Positions 16,115-24,235 of a DNA stretch of 64,000 bases are shown here, piece by piece (the first letter of the stretch is position 1; every line of letters starts with the position of its first letter). The DNA is taken from positions 1 to 64,000 of the forward strand of contig JAEESS010000002.1 in the NCBI GenBank assembly GCA_016286445.1, given 5' to 3'. Source of the DNA: Bacillota bacterium. Lineage in GTDB: Bacteria > Bacillota > Clostridia > Christensenellales > CAG-138. The notes under the pieces are model-generated. The model was not told where the DNA came from. It saw nothing but the letters and a program-made list of their open reading frames with translations, and searched no databases. The translations under genes were made by a program, and so were the position numbers.

Positions 16115-18517
16115 ATGAAAAAGATAGTGTGTTTTCTGATCACATGTTTGATGATATGCGTATTATTGCCGTCGGCAGCAGCGGAAAACGGCTTTACCGT
16201 GACGTATACGATCCCGGGAGGAAAGCCGGAGGAACGTCTTTTGGACGCGGATGTAATGACGAGACTGACGCTGCTGCGCATGCAAAGGCTTGAAATGACG
16301 CTGTCGAACGCGGGAGCAGGACGCACACTATATCTGGAATGGTTCACACTTCCCGAGAACGCTGCCATCGAACAGTACAGCGCATCAAATGAACTTCTGG
16401 GATCGACGGCGTTCGTTCGTCCGAGCCGCTATGCCGAAACGATCCCGGTCGATCCGGTGTGCGAAAGGATCGTTCTGGCTGCAAACGGCGCGGAATGCAC
16501 CGTTTCAACGCTGTTTGTTTCGGACAAAGAACCGGAACCGGAACGCTGCTGGCTTTCCGAAACGCCGGACGCGTGTGATATCCTGATCGTTGCGCCGACG
16601 CCTGCAGATGTGATGGAGGTGTTCGGACCGACGATCGTCAAGTATGCGATCGGATACGGCATGTCCGTCGGGATCGTCTGTATGACGGTCGATTACCGTT
16701 ACCGTCTTGAAGAGCTTGACCGTGTACTTTTAGAGCTCGGGATCGATAAAGCGCCGATCACACTGGGAATCGACGATCAAAACTATGCAAAATACATAGA
16801 TGCCGGCAACGAAAACGTGCAGCGCATACAATGCGTAAAAGTGAAAGAACTGTGGACGAGGGATCATCCGGAGGAAAAGCTTGCGCTGCTGACGGAAGCC
16901 TTGCAGCCGAAGATCGTGCTGACCGTCGACGCGTCCGATGACGATCTGCGCGCATCCGAGACGTATTCCGCTGTGATGGCTGCGCTCGGAGAGTCTTCCC
17001 GGACGGACAAGCTGTATATCGCGTCCGACGCAGGAACGACAAGGATCGACTGTACCGAGCCGATGCGTACGCTCGGGGGATGGTCGGCGCACAAAACGGC
17101 GTCGGAAGCGTACCGCCTCATGGAATCGCGGGGACTGTATAGGATGCGGCTTCCGGAAGAACCGGCATATCGTCTTGAACTGCAGACAGTCGGCGTCGAC
17201 GTACTGCAAGACGATCTCCTGGAAAACATTCCGCATGCGTCGCTGATCTCATATATCGAGCCGACGCCTGTAACGACAGAGGAACCGGAAACGCCAAGTC
17301 CGGCAGAAGAGAATCCCGCGCATGCGACGCCAACTCCGACGGAATCGGAAAGCCCGCTGCGGGAAGAGACGGAAATGAGCACACAGATTCCGGCGACGCC
17401 GCATACGTCCGAACAAAAAAGCGGATGGTTTTCCTGCGGCGGGAACAGCGGATCCAAAGTCGGCGTCGAGATCGAGACACAGGATCGAACGTCCGCATCC
17501 GGATCCGTTTCCACGCCGGCTGTGCACAAAGCAACAATTGCGCCGACGCCGACCGAATCGCCTGCACCGACGGCATCGCCGACTCCGGAACCGACGGCAT
17601 CGCCGACCCCGGAACCGACGCATGCGCTTGAGCATACATCCTTCGACGATCACTTTCTCGCGGAAGGCGAACCGGAATTTGTATCGTTTGACAATGAAAA
17701 CGGTTCGTGGATCTATCGTTCGGACATCCTTGCGGTTGAAATCAACCGCGTAGCGACCGTGATGTACGACGGCAGCAGAGAAAGAGAGGTCGTCTACTTC
17801 GTGGCGCATATCTATGAGCGCGAGTACGACAGCTTTCGCCCGACGTTCGGCTCCTGGAAACACGACGGGGGAGAGCTGAAGGAAGGGAAAAAGATGGCGC
17901 AGGAGATCAAAAGCGTGCTTTGGATCACCGGCGATAATCTGGTTTATCAGGACAGAGACAGGAAGGGGATTTTGATCCGGGACGGCATTGTGTTCCAGGA
18001 ATCGAACTTCTACGACTCCTTCTGGATCGACCCGAAAACGAAGGAAATGAAGATCGTCCATAGAGGCGAGATCAACGCACAGGATCTTTTTCAGAGCGGT
18101 GTCGAGAATTGCTTCTCTTTTGCGCGCGCGGCATTCGGCCCCACCGTCATCGAAAACGGCGAGATCACGCAGGCGTGTCTCGGGTCGACAAGCGAAAATC
18201 CGCGCACGCTGCTCGGCATGATCGAACCCGGACATTTTGTGGCGGTGGTCGTGGACGGACGGCAGCCGGGCTACAGCGTCGGCATGAGAGGCGCGGAATG
18301 CGCGGAGCTGATGCACTCGCTTGGATGTGTAACGGCGTATAACCTTGACGGCGGTATATCTGCGACCATGGTATTCATGGGAAACAAGATTAACCGTCAC
18401 GGATTGGGGGTTTATAACGGCATGACTGCTCAAAAGCGAATGATGCCGGACGGGCTGTCGTGGGGGTATTCCGAGCTTTGCGGAACCTTTGAAGCACTGC
18501 AGGAGGACAACGGCTGA
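16115..18517 (+). CDS. Exported fusion: degenerate PIG-L-like domain plus NAGPA phosphodiester glycosidase domain
   Basis: 800 residues with a signal peptide (1-24). A beta-rich region is followed at about 150-350 by a domain like PIG-L/LmbE deacetylases: C-D-I-L-I-V-A-P-T-P-A-D-V stands where active enzymes have A-P-H-P-D-D-E, so the zinc ligands are gone and it is probably a binding domain. A Pro/Thr/Glu/Ser stalk (about 385-510) with S-P-T-P-E-P-T-A repeats leads to a C-terminal NAGPA (DUF2233-like) domain with V-V-V-D-G-R-Q-P-G-Y-S and Y-N-L-D-G-G-I-S-A-T. NAGPA removes a sugar from a phosphodiester, suggesting action on a wall or capsule glycophosphate. The substrate is unknown. Confidence 0.85.
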   Translation: MKKIVCFLITCLMICVLLPSAAAENGFTVTYTIPGGKPEERLLDADVMTRLTLLRMQRLEMTLSNAGAGRTLYLEWFTLPENAAIEQYSASNELLGSTAFVRPSRYAETIPVDPVCERIVLAANGAECTVSTLFVSDKEPEPERCWLSETPDACDILIVAPTPADVMEVFGPTIVKYAIGYGMSVGIVCMTVDYRYRLEELDRVLLELGIDKAPITLGIDDQNYAKYIDAGNENVQRIQCVKVKELWTRDHPEEKLALLTEALQPKIVLTVDASDDDLRASETYSAVMAALGESSRTDKLYIASDAGTTRIDCTEPMRTLGGWSAHKTASEAYRLMESRGLYRMRLPEEPAYRLELQTVGVDVLQDDLLENIPHASLISYIEPTPVTTEEPETPSPAEENPAHATPTPTESESPLREETEMSTQIPATPHTSEQKSGWFSCGGNSGSKVGVEIETQDRTSASGSVSTPAVHKATIAPTPTESPAPTASPTPEPTASPTPEPTHALEHTSFDDHFLAEGEPEFVSFDNENGSWIYRSDILAVEINRVATVMYDGSREREVVYFVAHIYEREYDSFRPTFGSWKHDGGELKEGKKMAQEIKSVLWITGDNLVYQDRDRKGILIRDGIVFQESNFYDSFWIDPKTKEMKIVHRGEINAQDLFQSGVENCFSFARAAFGPTVIENGEITQACLGSTSENPRTLLGMIEPGHFVAVVVDGRQPGYSVGMRGAECAELMHSLGCVTAYNLDGGISATMVFMGNKINRHGLGVYNGMTAQKRMMPDGLSWGYSELCGTFEALQEDNG

Positions 18518-18525
18518 CAAAGCGC

Positions 18526-18945
18526 ATGGAACGGCAGACGGACAAAAAACGACAATACGGGAATTGGATCATAACGGGCGCAGCGATCGTATTTGCTGCG
18601 CTCGCTGTCGTCGTGTGTCTGCTGCTGCGTCCGAAGGCAGGAGCTTACGATCGGTTTGTGATCCGTTACGGCGACGGGAAATCGATCGAGATCCCGGCAT
18701 GGGAGACGCGTACGATCGTGATTCGGGACGGCGAGATCGTCGAGGAGGCGACCGGGGCGGATGCGGAGAACATCATCCGCATCGAGAACGGTGAGGCGTG
18801 GATGGAGCATGCGAACTGTCCGCACGGCGAGTGTATGCGGCAGGGACGTCTCAGCGCGGAAACGGTAAGGACACGTCCGCTCGGCACATGGATCGTCTGC
18901 GCGCCGCACAAGGTTTATATTGAGTTTACGGGAGGGGCGCAATGA
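18526..18945 (+). CDS. Membrane-anchored NusG domain II protein
   Basis: 139 residues: a short basic N-terminus, one membrane helix (about 15-37) and an extracellular NusG-II-like domain carrying the family's H-A-N-C-P-H-G-E-C-M-R-Q-G motif. Despite the name it is not a transcription factor; it belongs to a small surface family that commonly neighbours Gx transporter and ApbE genes, as here. It starts eight bases after the previous gene and its end overlaps the Gx gene by four bases. Likely part of an extracytoplasmic flavin/redox module; the exact role of the paired Cys is not known. Confidence 0.9.
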   Translation: MERQTDKKRQYGNWIITGAAIVFAALAVVVCLLLRPKAGAYDRFVIRYGDGKSIEIPAWETRTIVIRDGEIVEEATGADAENIIRIENGEAWMEHANCPHGECMRQGRLSAETVRTRPLGTWIVCAPHKVYIEFTGGAQ

Positions 18946-19448
18946 AGATCCGCACGCTGACCAAAATGGCGCTTCTGACCGCCGCTGCGCTGATTCTCGG
19001 CTATATAGATTCGCTCATCCCGCTCGTGCCTTCCATACCCGGGATCAAGCTCGGACTGTCCAATCTGGTTTTGCTGTATGCGGTGTTTTATATGCGTCCT
19101 GCCGAAACACTGATTCTGATGCTCTTAAAAGTCGGTTTGTCGTCCCTGCTGTTCGGCAACGCCGTCGGCGCGCTGTACGCGTTGGCGGGCGGGGTGCTGT
19201 CCGTGACGGCAATGCTCCTTCTGCATCGGATCCCGGGCATCTCCGTGATTCCGGTCAGTACGGTCGGAGGGATACTGCATATCGTCGGACAATGCGCAGT
19301 CGGTTGTATTCTGATCTCCTTCCGCCCGGTGCTGTTCTATGCGCCGTGGCTGCTGATCAGCGGGACCGCGACAGGGCTGCTGCTCGGAATTGCGGCGCGC
19401 GCGGCGTTTTACGGCGTCGAGCGGTATGAAAGGAGGAGCGGCGCATGA
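18942..19448 (+). CDS. Gx transporter family membrane protein (heptaprenyl diphosphate synthase component I-like)
   Basis: 168 residues, about five hydrophobic helices. It belongs to the family annotated variously as Gx transporter or heptaprenyl diphosphate synthase component I, with S-I-P-G-I-K-L-G-L-S-N-L near residues 29-40 and G-G-I-L-H-I-V-G-Q further on. The protein has the look of an ECF-type substrate-binding S component rather than a prenyl synthase. Four-base overlaps on both sides tie it to the NusG-II and ApbE genes, so a role in supplying or handling a flavin or quinone-like cofactor is reasonable but not shown. Confidence 0.88.
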   Translation: MKIRTLTKMALLTAAALILGYIDSLIPLVPSIPGIKLGLSNLVLLYAVFYMRPAETLILMLLKVGLSSLLFGNAVGALYALAGGVLSVTAMLLLHRIPGISVIPVSTVGGILHIVGQCAVGCILISFRPVLFYAPWLLISGTATGLLLGIAARAAFYGVERYERRSGA

Positions 19449-20386
19449 AACGAAAGCTTCTGTTGATTTTGTGCTGTCTGCTGCCGCTGTTCGGCTGTGC
19501 TTCCGAGATCGCGCGTTCCGCAGCAGGGTTCGCCTGCGACACGGTCGTGACGGTCACGGCGTATGCGCCGCAGGAGATCGTCGACGGGACGCTGCAGGTC
19601 ATTGCGGACTATGAATCGGTGCTCAGCAGGACGGTCGAAGGAAGCGATGTGTGGAAGCTCAATCATGCCGAAGGCGCACCGGTTGAGGTGCATCCGGAGA
19701 CGGCGGCGCTTTTACGGCTTGCGGTCGAGATCGGAGAAAAGAGCGAAGGTGCGTTCGACGCGACGATTGCGCCGGCGTCCGCGCTGTGGGACTTTTCGGC
19801 GGATCATCCCGAGCTGCCGGACCCGGACGCGCTGCGTGCGGCGATCACGCGCGTGGATTATCGCAATATTGTGATCGACGGAAATACGGTAACGCTGCAA
19901 AACGGCGCCGAGATCGATCTCGGCGGTATCGCCAAGGGATTTATTGCAGACCGCGTCGCCGAGTATCTGCGCGGTCAAGGCGTCAAAAGCGCCTGCATCA
20001 ATATGGGCGGCAACGTCGTAACGATCGGAACGAAACCGAACGGCGGGCTTTGGACGGTGGGCGTCCGTGATCCGAACGGAACGCCGGAGCAAAGCGAAGA
20101 GGTGCTGGAGCTGAAGGATGCCGCCGTGGTCACAAGCGGCAATTATGAACGATTCTTTTTGAAAGACGGCGTGCGGTATCATCACATTCTCGATCCCAAA
20201 ACCGGCATGCCGGTATCGAACGGACTGGCGTCGGTCACGATCATCGGCGCGCGGTCCGATCTCTGCGACGCGCTCTCCACCGCGTGTTTTGTGTGCGGGG
20301 AAAAGAAGAGCCGCGCGCTTCTGGATCAATACGGCGTCCGCGCGATCTTCCTGTATTCCGACGGAACGCGCACCGCGTATCCGTAA
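19445..20386 (+). CDS. apbE: FAD:protein FMN transferase, lipoprotein
   Basis: Attaches FMN covalently to Ser/Thr of extracytoplasmic flavoproteins such as RnfG/NqrC-type subunits. 313 residues with signal peptide and lipobox L-F-G-C near residues 15-18. Conserved ApbE features are F-A-C-D-T-V-V-T-V-T after the lipobox, D-L-G-G-I-A-K-G-F near residue 160, I-N-M-G-G-N-V, and the C-terminal D-A-L-S-T-A metal site. No target flavoprotein or Rnf cluster lies in this window, so its substrate must be encoded elsewhere. It is the last gene of the operon and is followed by a terminator. Confidence 0.96.
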   Translation: MKRKLLLILCCLLPLFGCASEIARSAAGFACDTVVTVTAYAPQEIVDGTLQVIADYESVLSRTVEGSDVWKLNHAEGAPVEVHPETAALLRLAVEIGEKSEGAFDATIAPASALWDFSADHPELPDPDALRAAITRVDYRNIVIDGNTVTLQNGAEIDLGGIAKGFIADRVAEYLRGQGVKSACINMGGNVVTIGTKPNGGLWTVGVRDPNGTPEQSEEVLELKDAAVVTSGNYERFFLKDGVRYHHILDPKTGMPVSNGLASVTIIGARSDLCDALSTACFVCGEKKSRALLDQYGVRAIFLYSDGTRTAYP

Positions 20387-20407
20387 ACCGCAAACCAAAA
20401 TGCAAAA

Positions 20408-20446
20408 CGATCCCCCGGCGAAGAACCGGGGGATCGGCATTTTCTG
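20408..20446. terminator. Bidirectional terminator between apbE and the NlpC/P60 gene
   Basis: CGATCCCCCGG/CCGGGGGATCG stem with a seven-base loop. T-rich stretches follow on both strands, and it sits between convergent genes. Confidence 0.85.
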
Positions 20447-22255
20447 TTATCGGATCGGCGTTATGGATTCGATCCTGCGCGAAACGGAATACAGCGACTG
20501 CAGATGCGGACGGAAACGCGCAACGAGCGTTCCCTGATAACGACCGTCGATCCGGGTGGAATGGATCACCGTGTTGTTGCCGAGATAGACCATGATATGT
20601 CCTGGCTTGTCACGCTTTTCGTTGAGCAGAACGATAAAGTCGCCGCGCTGGAGATTCGCAAAGTCTTCTTTGCTGCGCGTAACGCCCGTGTCCGTAAAAA
20701 CGATCCGGGTCTTTCCGTTGTTCGCTGCAGGCACTCTGCCCCACGCGGAAGCGGTCAGATCAAAGATGGGTTCGGTCGGAGATTCCCGCAGATAATCGTA
20801 GCCGCGGAAGATCCAGCAGATCAGCCCGGAGCAGTCATACGCTTCGTCGCCGATGCGCCGCGCATTGCTGTACGGCGTGCCGAGGCGGTCGTAAATGATC
20901 GAGATCATGCACTCGATGAAATGCGCCTTCTCATCGACGATATAGGGGCAGATCCGCCTTGCGCTGTCGAAGTATTTCACGGAGATCTGATCGATCTCCA
21001 CATCCACGACAACGCCGTTGCGAACGGTCAGCATGCGGCCGTCGCCGAGATAAATCCCGCATTCGGTGAGATCGCCGGAATACGGTCCGTGCACCACGAC
21101 TTCGACGTCGCGCACAACGGCGTCGCCCTTCCCGGCGTCATCCGCAAAGAACAAAAGATCGCCGGCTTCGATCGACTCGAAATCTCCGATGTACTGCCAT
21201 TCGGTCTCTTCGCCGTCACAGGTCACCTGATCGCCGGAGCTGTTGAACAGTTTGAAGAGCAGGGAATTGTAGATCGGCGCGATATAGAGATGTTTCGGAT
21301 ACAGCGTTTCGTCTTCGAGCGGCTTTTGATAGAATTTGTAGTAGACCTCGTTGAAATGCAGCCCCTCGGCGCGCAGCATATCGTAAAGAAACTCCGCCGG
21401 GTTTGCATACGGTTCTCCGACGTGCGTATACGCATCCGCAACGAGCGCTTCGGTCGAGAAGGTGCTTTCGGGCGTCTCGCAGGACTGGTGCAGCAGGGCA
21501 AGGAACGTCTCCTCGTCCACGAACCGGATCTGTCCGAGCTGCACATAGCCGGTTTTGCCTTCCGTATTCATAACGGCGGCAAATCCTTTCTCCGTATCGA
21601 CGCCGATCACGCGAACGACGGCATAGTCTGCATGCGCGGCAGTGACCGATTCCACCGTGCGTGCCGAGTACATGATGCCGTGCGGGCGAACCATTACGGC
21701 ATAGATGCTCTCGGGCGCAGTCAGTTTTGTCTCCTGAACGGCACGCACATCAAGATATCCTTCGGTGCTTGCGCCGATCGGACGAAGACGGTAATAGGTG
21801 CGTTCATCCGTTTCCACCGTATCGAGGACGAGCCATTCATGCGTATATACGCCCTCGGTCGGCGTAAAGGGATAGATGTACTTCCGCTTGTCGGGATCCG
21901 TGCTGCTGTAAACGGAGGGCTTTGCCCCTCTGGTGGATACGATCTTCAGCTCCTGGCCGTACGCGAGCGTGTCCAGCATGATCATTTCATCGTCTTCATC
22001 GAAGGGGATGGGCGTGGGCGTCGGTTCCGGCGTGGGCTCCGGCGTGGGCGTCGGTTCCGGCGTGGGGGTCGGGACCGGCGGCAGTGTGATCGGGACCTCG
22101 GTCTGCGCAACGACGACCGGCTCTTCCTCCGGCGTCGGATCCGCTTCGATGACAAGCGGCGGCTCTTCGGTCGCAGTTACAATCGCCTGCTGCGCGGAAA
22201 AGCCGCAGGCAATAAATATGAAACATAATAATGAAAGTAAAAGTAGCTTTTTCAT
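20447..22255 (-). CDS. Secreted NlpC/P60 cell-wall hydrolase with a degenerate second NlpC-like domain
   Basis: 602 residues. The signal peptide ends in I-A-C-G, a possible lipobox, followed by a Glu-rich part and a T-P-E-P stalk (about residues 55-82). SH3-like beta domains occupy about 90-270. A first NlpC/P60-like unit (about 275-425) keeps G-D-L-L-F-F-A and G-I-Y-L-G-D-G-R but lacks the Cys, so it is probably inactive. The second (about 445-590) has the catalytic Y-D-C-S-G-L-I-C-W and the matching His in K-P-G-H-I-M-V-Y-L. It should cleave peptidoglycan stem peptides at D-Glu-gamma-linked bonds, with SH3 units for wall binding. Confidence 0.92.
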   Translation of the reverse strand: MKKLLLLSLLCFIFIACGFSAQQAIVTATEEPPLVIEADPTPEEEPVVVAQTEVPITLPPVPTPTPEPTPTPEPTPEPTPTPIPFDEDDEMIMLDTLAYGQELKIVSTRGAKPSVYSSTDPDKRKYIYPFTPTEGVYTHEWLVLDTVETDERTYYRLRPIGASTEGYLDVRAVQETKLTAPESIYAVMVRPHGIMYSARTVESVTAAHADYAVVRVIGVDTEKGFAAVMNTEGKTGYVQLGQIRFVDEETFLALLHQSCETPESTFSTEALVADAYTHVGEPYANPAEFLYDMLRAEGLHFNEVYYKFYQKPLEDETLYPKHLYIAPIYNSLLFKLFNSSGDQVTCDGEETEWQYIGDFESIEAGDLLFFADDAGKGDAVVRDVEVVVHGPYSGDLTECGIYLGDGRMLTVRNGVVVDVEIDQISVKYFDSARRICPYIVDEKAHFIECMISIIYDRLGTPYSNARRIGDEAYDCSGLICWIFRGYDYLRESPTEPIFDLTASAWGRVPAANNGKTRIVFTDTGVTRSKEDFANLQRGDFIVLLNEKRDKPGHIMVYLGNNTVIHSTRIDGRYQGTLVARFRPHLQSLYSVSRRIESITPIR

Positions 22256-22263
22256 AATTCTAC

Positions 22264-22292
22264 AGTTTAACGTTCATCGCGACAAAAGTCAA
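22264..22292 (-). promoter_or_regulatory. Promoter of the NlpC/P60 gene
   Basis: On the minus strand TTGACT, 17 bases, TAAACT, directly ahead of the start codon region; the leader would be very short. Confidence 0.5.
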
Positions 22293-22321
22293 TTAACGCA
22301 ATGTAAAATCTTCTCGACGCC

Positions 22322-22350
22322 TTTACAAATTCAGCGCCGTTGTGTACAAT
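22322..22350 (+). promoter_or_regulatory. Promoter of the DUF896 gene
   Basis: TTTACA, 17 bases, TACAAT, followed after ten bases by the GGAGG ribosome site. Confidence 0.75.
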
Positions 22351-22371
22351 ACCGACACGGAGGATACCGTT

Positions 22372-22575
22372 ATGAAACAGGAACACATCGATCGCATCAA
22401 CGAGCTTGCGAGAAAAGCGAAGACGGAGAGCTTGACCCCGGAGGAGACGGAGGAGCGCGACCGGCTCAGAAAGGCATATATCGCGGACTTCCGCAGTTCC
22501 CTTGAGGCGCATCTGGACAATACCTACATTGTCGACGCAAAGGGCAACAAGACCAAGCTGCAAAAGAAACGCTGA
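22372..22575 (+). CDS. DUF896 (YnzC-like) small cytosolic protein
   Basis: 67 residues. The start ATG has CGGAGG seven bases upstream. The sequence I-D-R-I-N-E-L-A-R-K-A-K, then L-T-P-E-E-T-E-E-R, then R-L-R-K-A-Y-I and F-R-S-S-L, is the standard DUF896 signature: a two-helix hairpin with a flexible tail. B. subtilis YnzC lies next to the SOS gene yneA, but the family's function is not settled. Here it is monocistronic with its own promoter and terminator and lies between two convergent cell-envelope genes. Confidence 0.95.
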   Translation: MKQEHIDRINELARKAKTESLTPEETEERDRLRKAYIADFRSSLEAHLDNTYIVDAKGNKTKLQKKR

Positions 22576-22584
22576 ACCTGCATG

Positions 22585-22615
22585 CCGGGAGACGGACGAA
22601 CCGCCTCCCGGTTTT
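22585..22615 (+). terminator. Terminator of the DUF896 gene
   Basis: CCGGGAG/CTCCCGG stem with a 13-base loop and four T. It may also serve the convergent lipoprotein gene. Confidence 0.8.
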
Positions 22616-22616
22616 G

Positions 22617-24035
22617 TCAATATCCCGCCTGTATGATCGACCCGTCGACGGCGTTTATGAGAAGCGCCTGCGGCGTCATATCCGGATCGTCGCGGAAGCT
22701 CTTGGTCAAAGGCTCGTCGAACAGCACGACCCAGCAGGGGATCTCGAAGTAATCGTCCGAATTGCGCACATGCACGGTATAACAGGTTAGAAGCAGCCGG
22801 TAGACTTCGATCTCCGTAACGGCCCCTTTTTCAAACCACGAGCCGGACAGCGTCGCGCGCAGCGTATTTTTCACGTGGGTCTGCACCTCGGAAAACGGCA
22901 GCAGATCCACATTCTCGTTCTCGATCCCGATGATCTCCTTCGGATGGCTGTATCGAAAGCTTATAATCCCGCTTTCGTCGATCAGAATACGGATCTCCTC
23001 ATCCGGAATGTTCGTGACCTTGGCATAGTCGGGTTCGCTCTCATAGTTTAAGCTGGCCGACGGCTCTATCGGGGAAGAAATGGCGGGGTATCCGCCGTAC
23101 AGCCGCCGAAGCACAAAGCCCCAGCCCTGCGATAGGGAGGTATAGGATCGCTGCGCCCCGTCCCGGTCCGCGCCGCCGTATGGGTGCATCAGGTTTGCTT
23201 TCTGTGCATCGACGATCGAGAAATCGGACAGCCCAAGCCTGTTAAGCTCCTGTGTCAGGACCTGCTCGGCGTCCTCGCGGCGCATCGACGGCTCCTTCCA
23301 GGCGGCGAAAAGTCCCGGATCCCATCCGGCCTGCTTTTGACAGGAGGATTCCGTGACCGTATATCCGTTGAGATCTGCGCGGCTCACATCGAAATACCGT
23401 GCATCTTCGCCTTCGCGTCCGATACTGACGATCGCCGTACTGCCGTCCGTCATCGCATATCGCGCGCCGAGGTCGTTGACCGGAACCGAAGCAAAATCGG
23501 TGACCGGCTCCGGATCGTTTGTGTCCGGTGCGTTCTGAATCTGCTCCGCATACCATGCAGATTGCGCCGCAAACTGCTCTTCGGAGATCGCTTCGACCTC
23601 GGCAGTCAGCTCGCCGCTTTTCCGCAGATTGTCCGTAGATTCGTTATAATCGTCGACGAATGCCTGAAACTCACGCTTCCAGTCGTCCTTCGTGGATTCG
23701 AGACGCATGCGGCTTTTCGGCGTTCCGAGCAGCGCCGAGAGCAGCGCCGCCGTACGTTCCTGTGAAAAAACCTCCCTGCGGGTACGGTAAACGGGGTAGA
23801 CGCCGTCCGTGCGCTGCATGACGTTGGCATGAATTGAGACCGTGATCTTCCCGCAGTCGAGCGTTTCGTCCTCGTCCCATCGGCCCGGAAAGCGCTGTGC
23901 ATCGCCGCTTTGTTCACTCCGGATCTGATGCTCCGTAACGTTGTCGCCTTTGTTGACGACAAATTCTTCTTCGGGCGTGGGTACGCAGGCGACGATGAGG
24001 GCGAGGAGCAGGCAGAGGATGATGATTCGTTTCAT
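22617..24035 (-). CDS. Lipoprotein of unknown function (possibly DUF6034-like)
   Basis: 472 residues from the ATG at 24035 (M-K-R-I-I-I-L-C). The signal peptide ends in L-I-V-A-C, a good lipobox, followed by an acidic stretch. The mature part has no catalytic motif I recognise; it is mixed alpha/beta with the C-terminal end C-W-V-V-L-F-D-E-P and I-N-A-V-D-G-S-I-I-Q reminiscent of PepSY-like repeats used in inhibitory or binding proteins. It resembles long Clostridia lipoproteins annotated only as DUF6034, but that assignment is a guess. It is transcribed alone, upstream of the recA terminator. Confidence 0.6.
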   Translation of the reverse strand: MKRIIILCLLLALIVACVPTPEEEFVVNKGDNVTEHQIRSEQSGDAQRFPGRWDEDETLDCGKITVSIHANVMQRTDGVYPVYRTRREVFSQERTAALLSALLGTPKSRMRLESTKDDWKREFQAFVDDYNESTDNLRKSGELTAEVEAISEEQFAAQSAWYAEQIQNAPDTNDPEPVTDFASVPVNDLGARYAMTDGSTAIVSIGREGEDARYFDVSRADLNGYTVTESSCQKQAGWDPGLFAAWKEPSMRREDAEQVLTQELNRLGLSDFSIVDAQKANLMHPYGGADRDGAQRSYTSLSQGWGFVLRRLYGGYPAISSPIEPSASLNYESEPDYAKVTNIPDEEIRILIDESGIISFRYSHPKEIIGIENENVDLLPFSEVQTHVKNTLRATLSGSWFEKGAVTEIEVYRLLLTCYTVHVRNSDDYFEIPCWVVLFDEPLTKSFRDDPDMTPQALLINAVDGSIIQAGY

Positions 24036-24169
24036 GAAAAGCCTCCTTTCAGACATACATCCGTGATTCTATGAGAACAGCATACAAAGGAGATTCGTCC
24101 GAAACGTCACAGAGTTGTCACAGAAATGTAATATGACCGTGAATAACCGGTAAATATGGAATTTTGTGT

Positions 24170-24200
24170 AAAAAAAGAAGGTCCTCCGTCGGAGAACCTT
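24170..24200 (-). terminator. Terminator of the ftsK-rimO-pgsA-cinA-recA operon
   Basis: On the minus strand AAGGT-T-CTCC/GGAG-G-ACCTT with a GAC loop, followed by CTTTTTTT. It lies about 36 bases past the recA stop. Confidence 0.88.
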
Positions 24201-24235
24201 TCTGAACGTGTTCAAAGATCACATATCACGGCGCA

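Noticed and set aside
21999..22077. Tandem-like DNA repeat
   Set aside because: It codes for the T-P-E-P stalk of the NlpC/P60 protein in frame, so it is protein low complexity rather than a CRISPR or mobile repeat.
20504..22228. Long open frame antisense to the NlpC/P60 gene
   Set aside because: Shadow of the real gene; the translated stalk gives meaningless Gly/Arg repeats.
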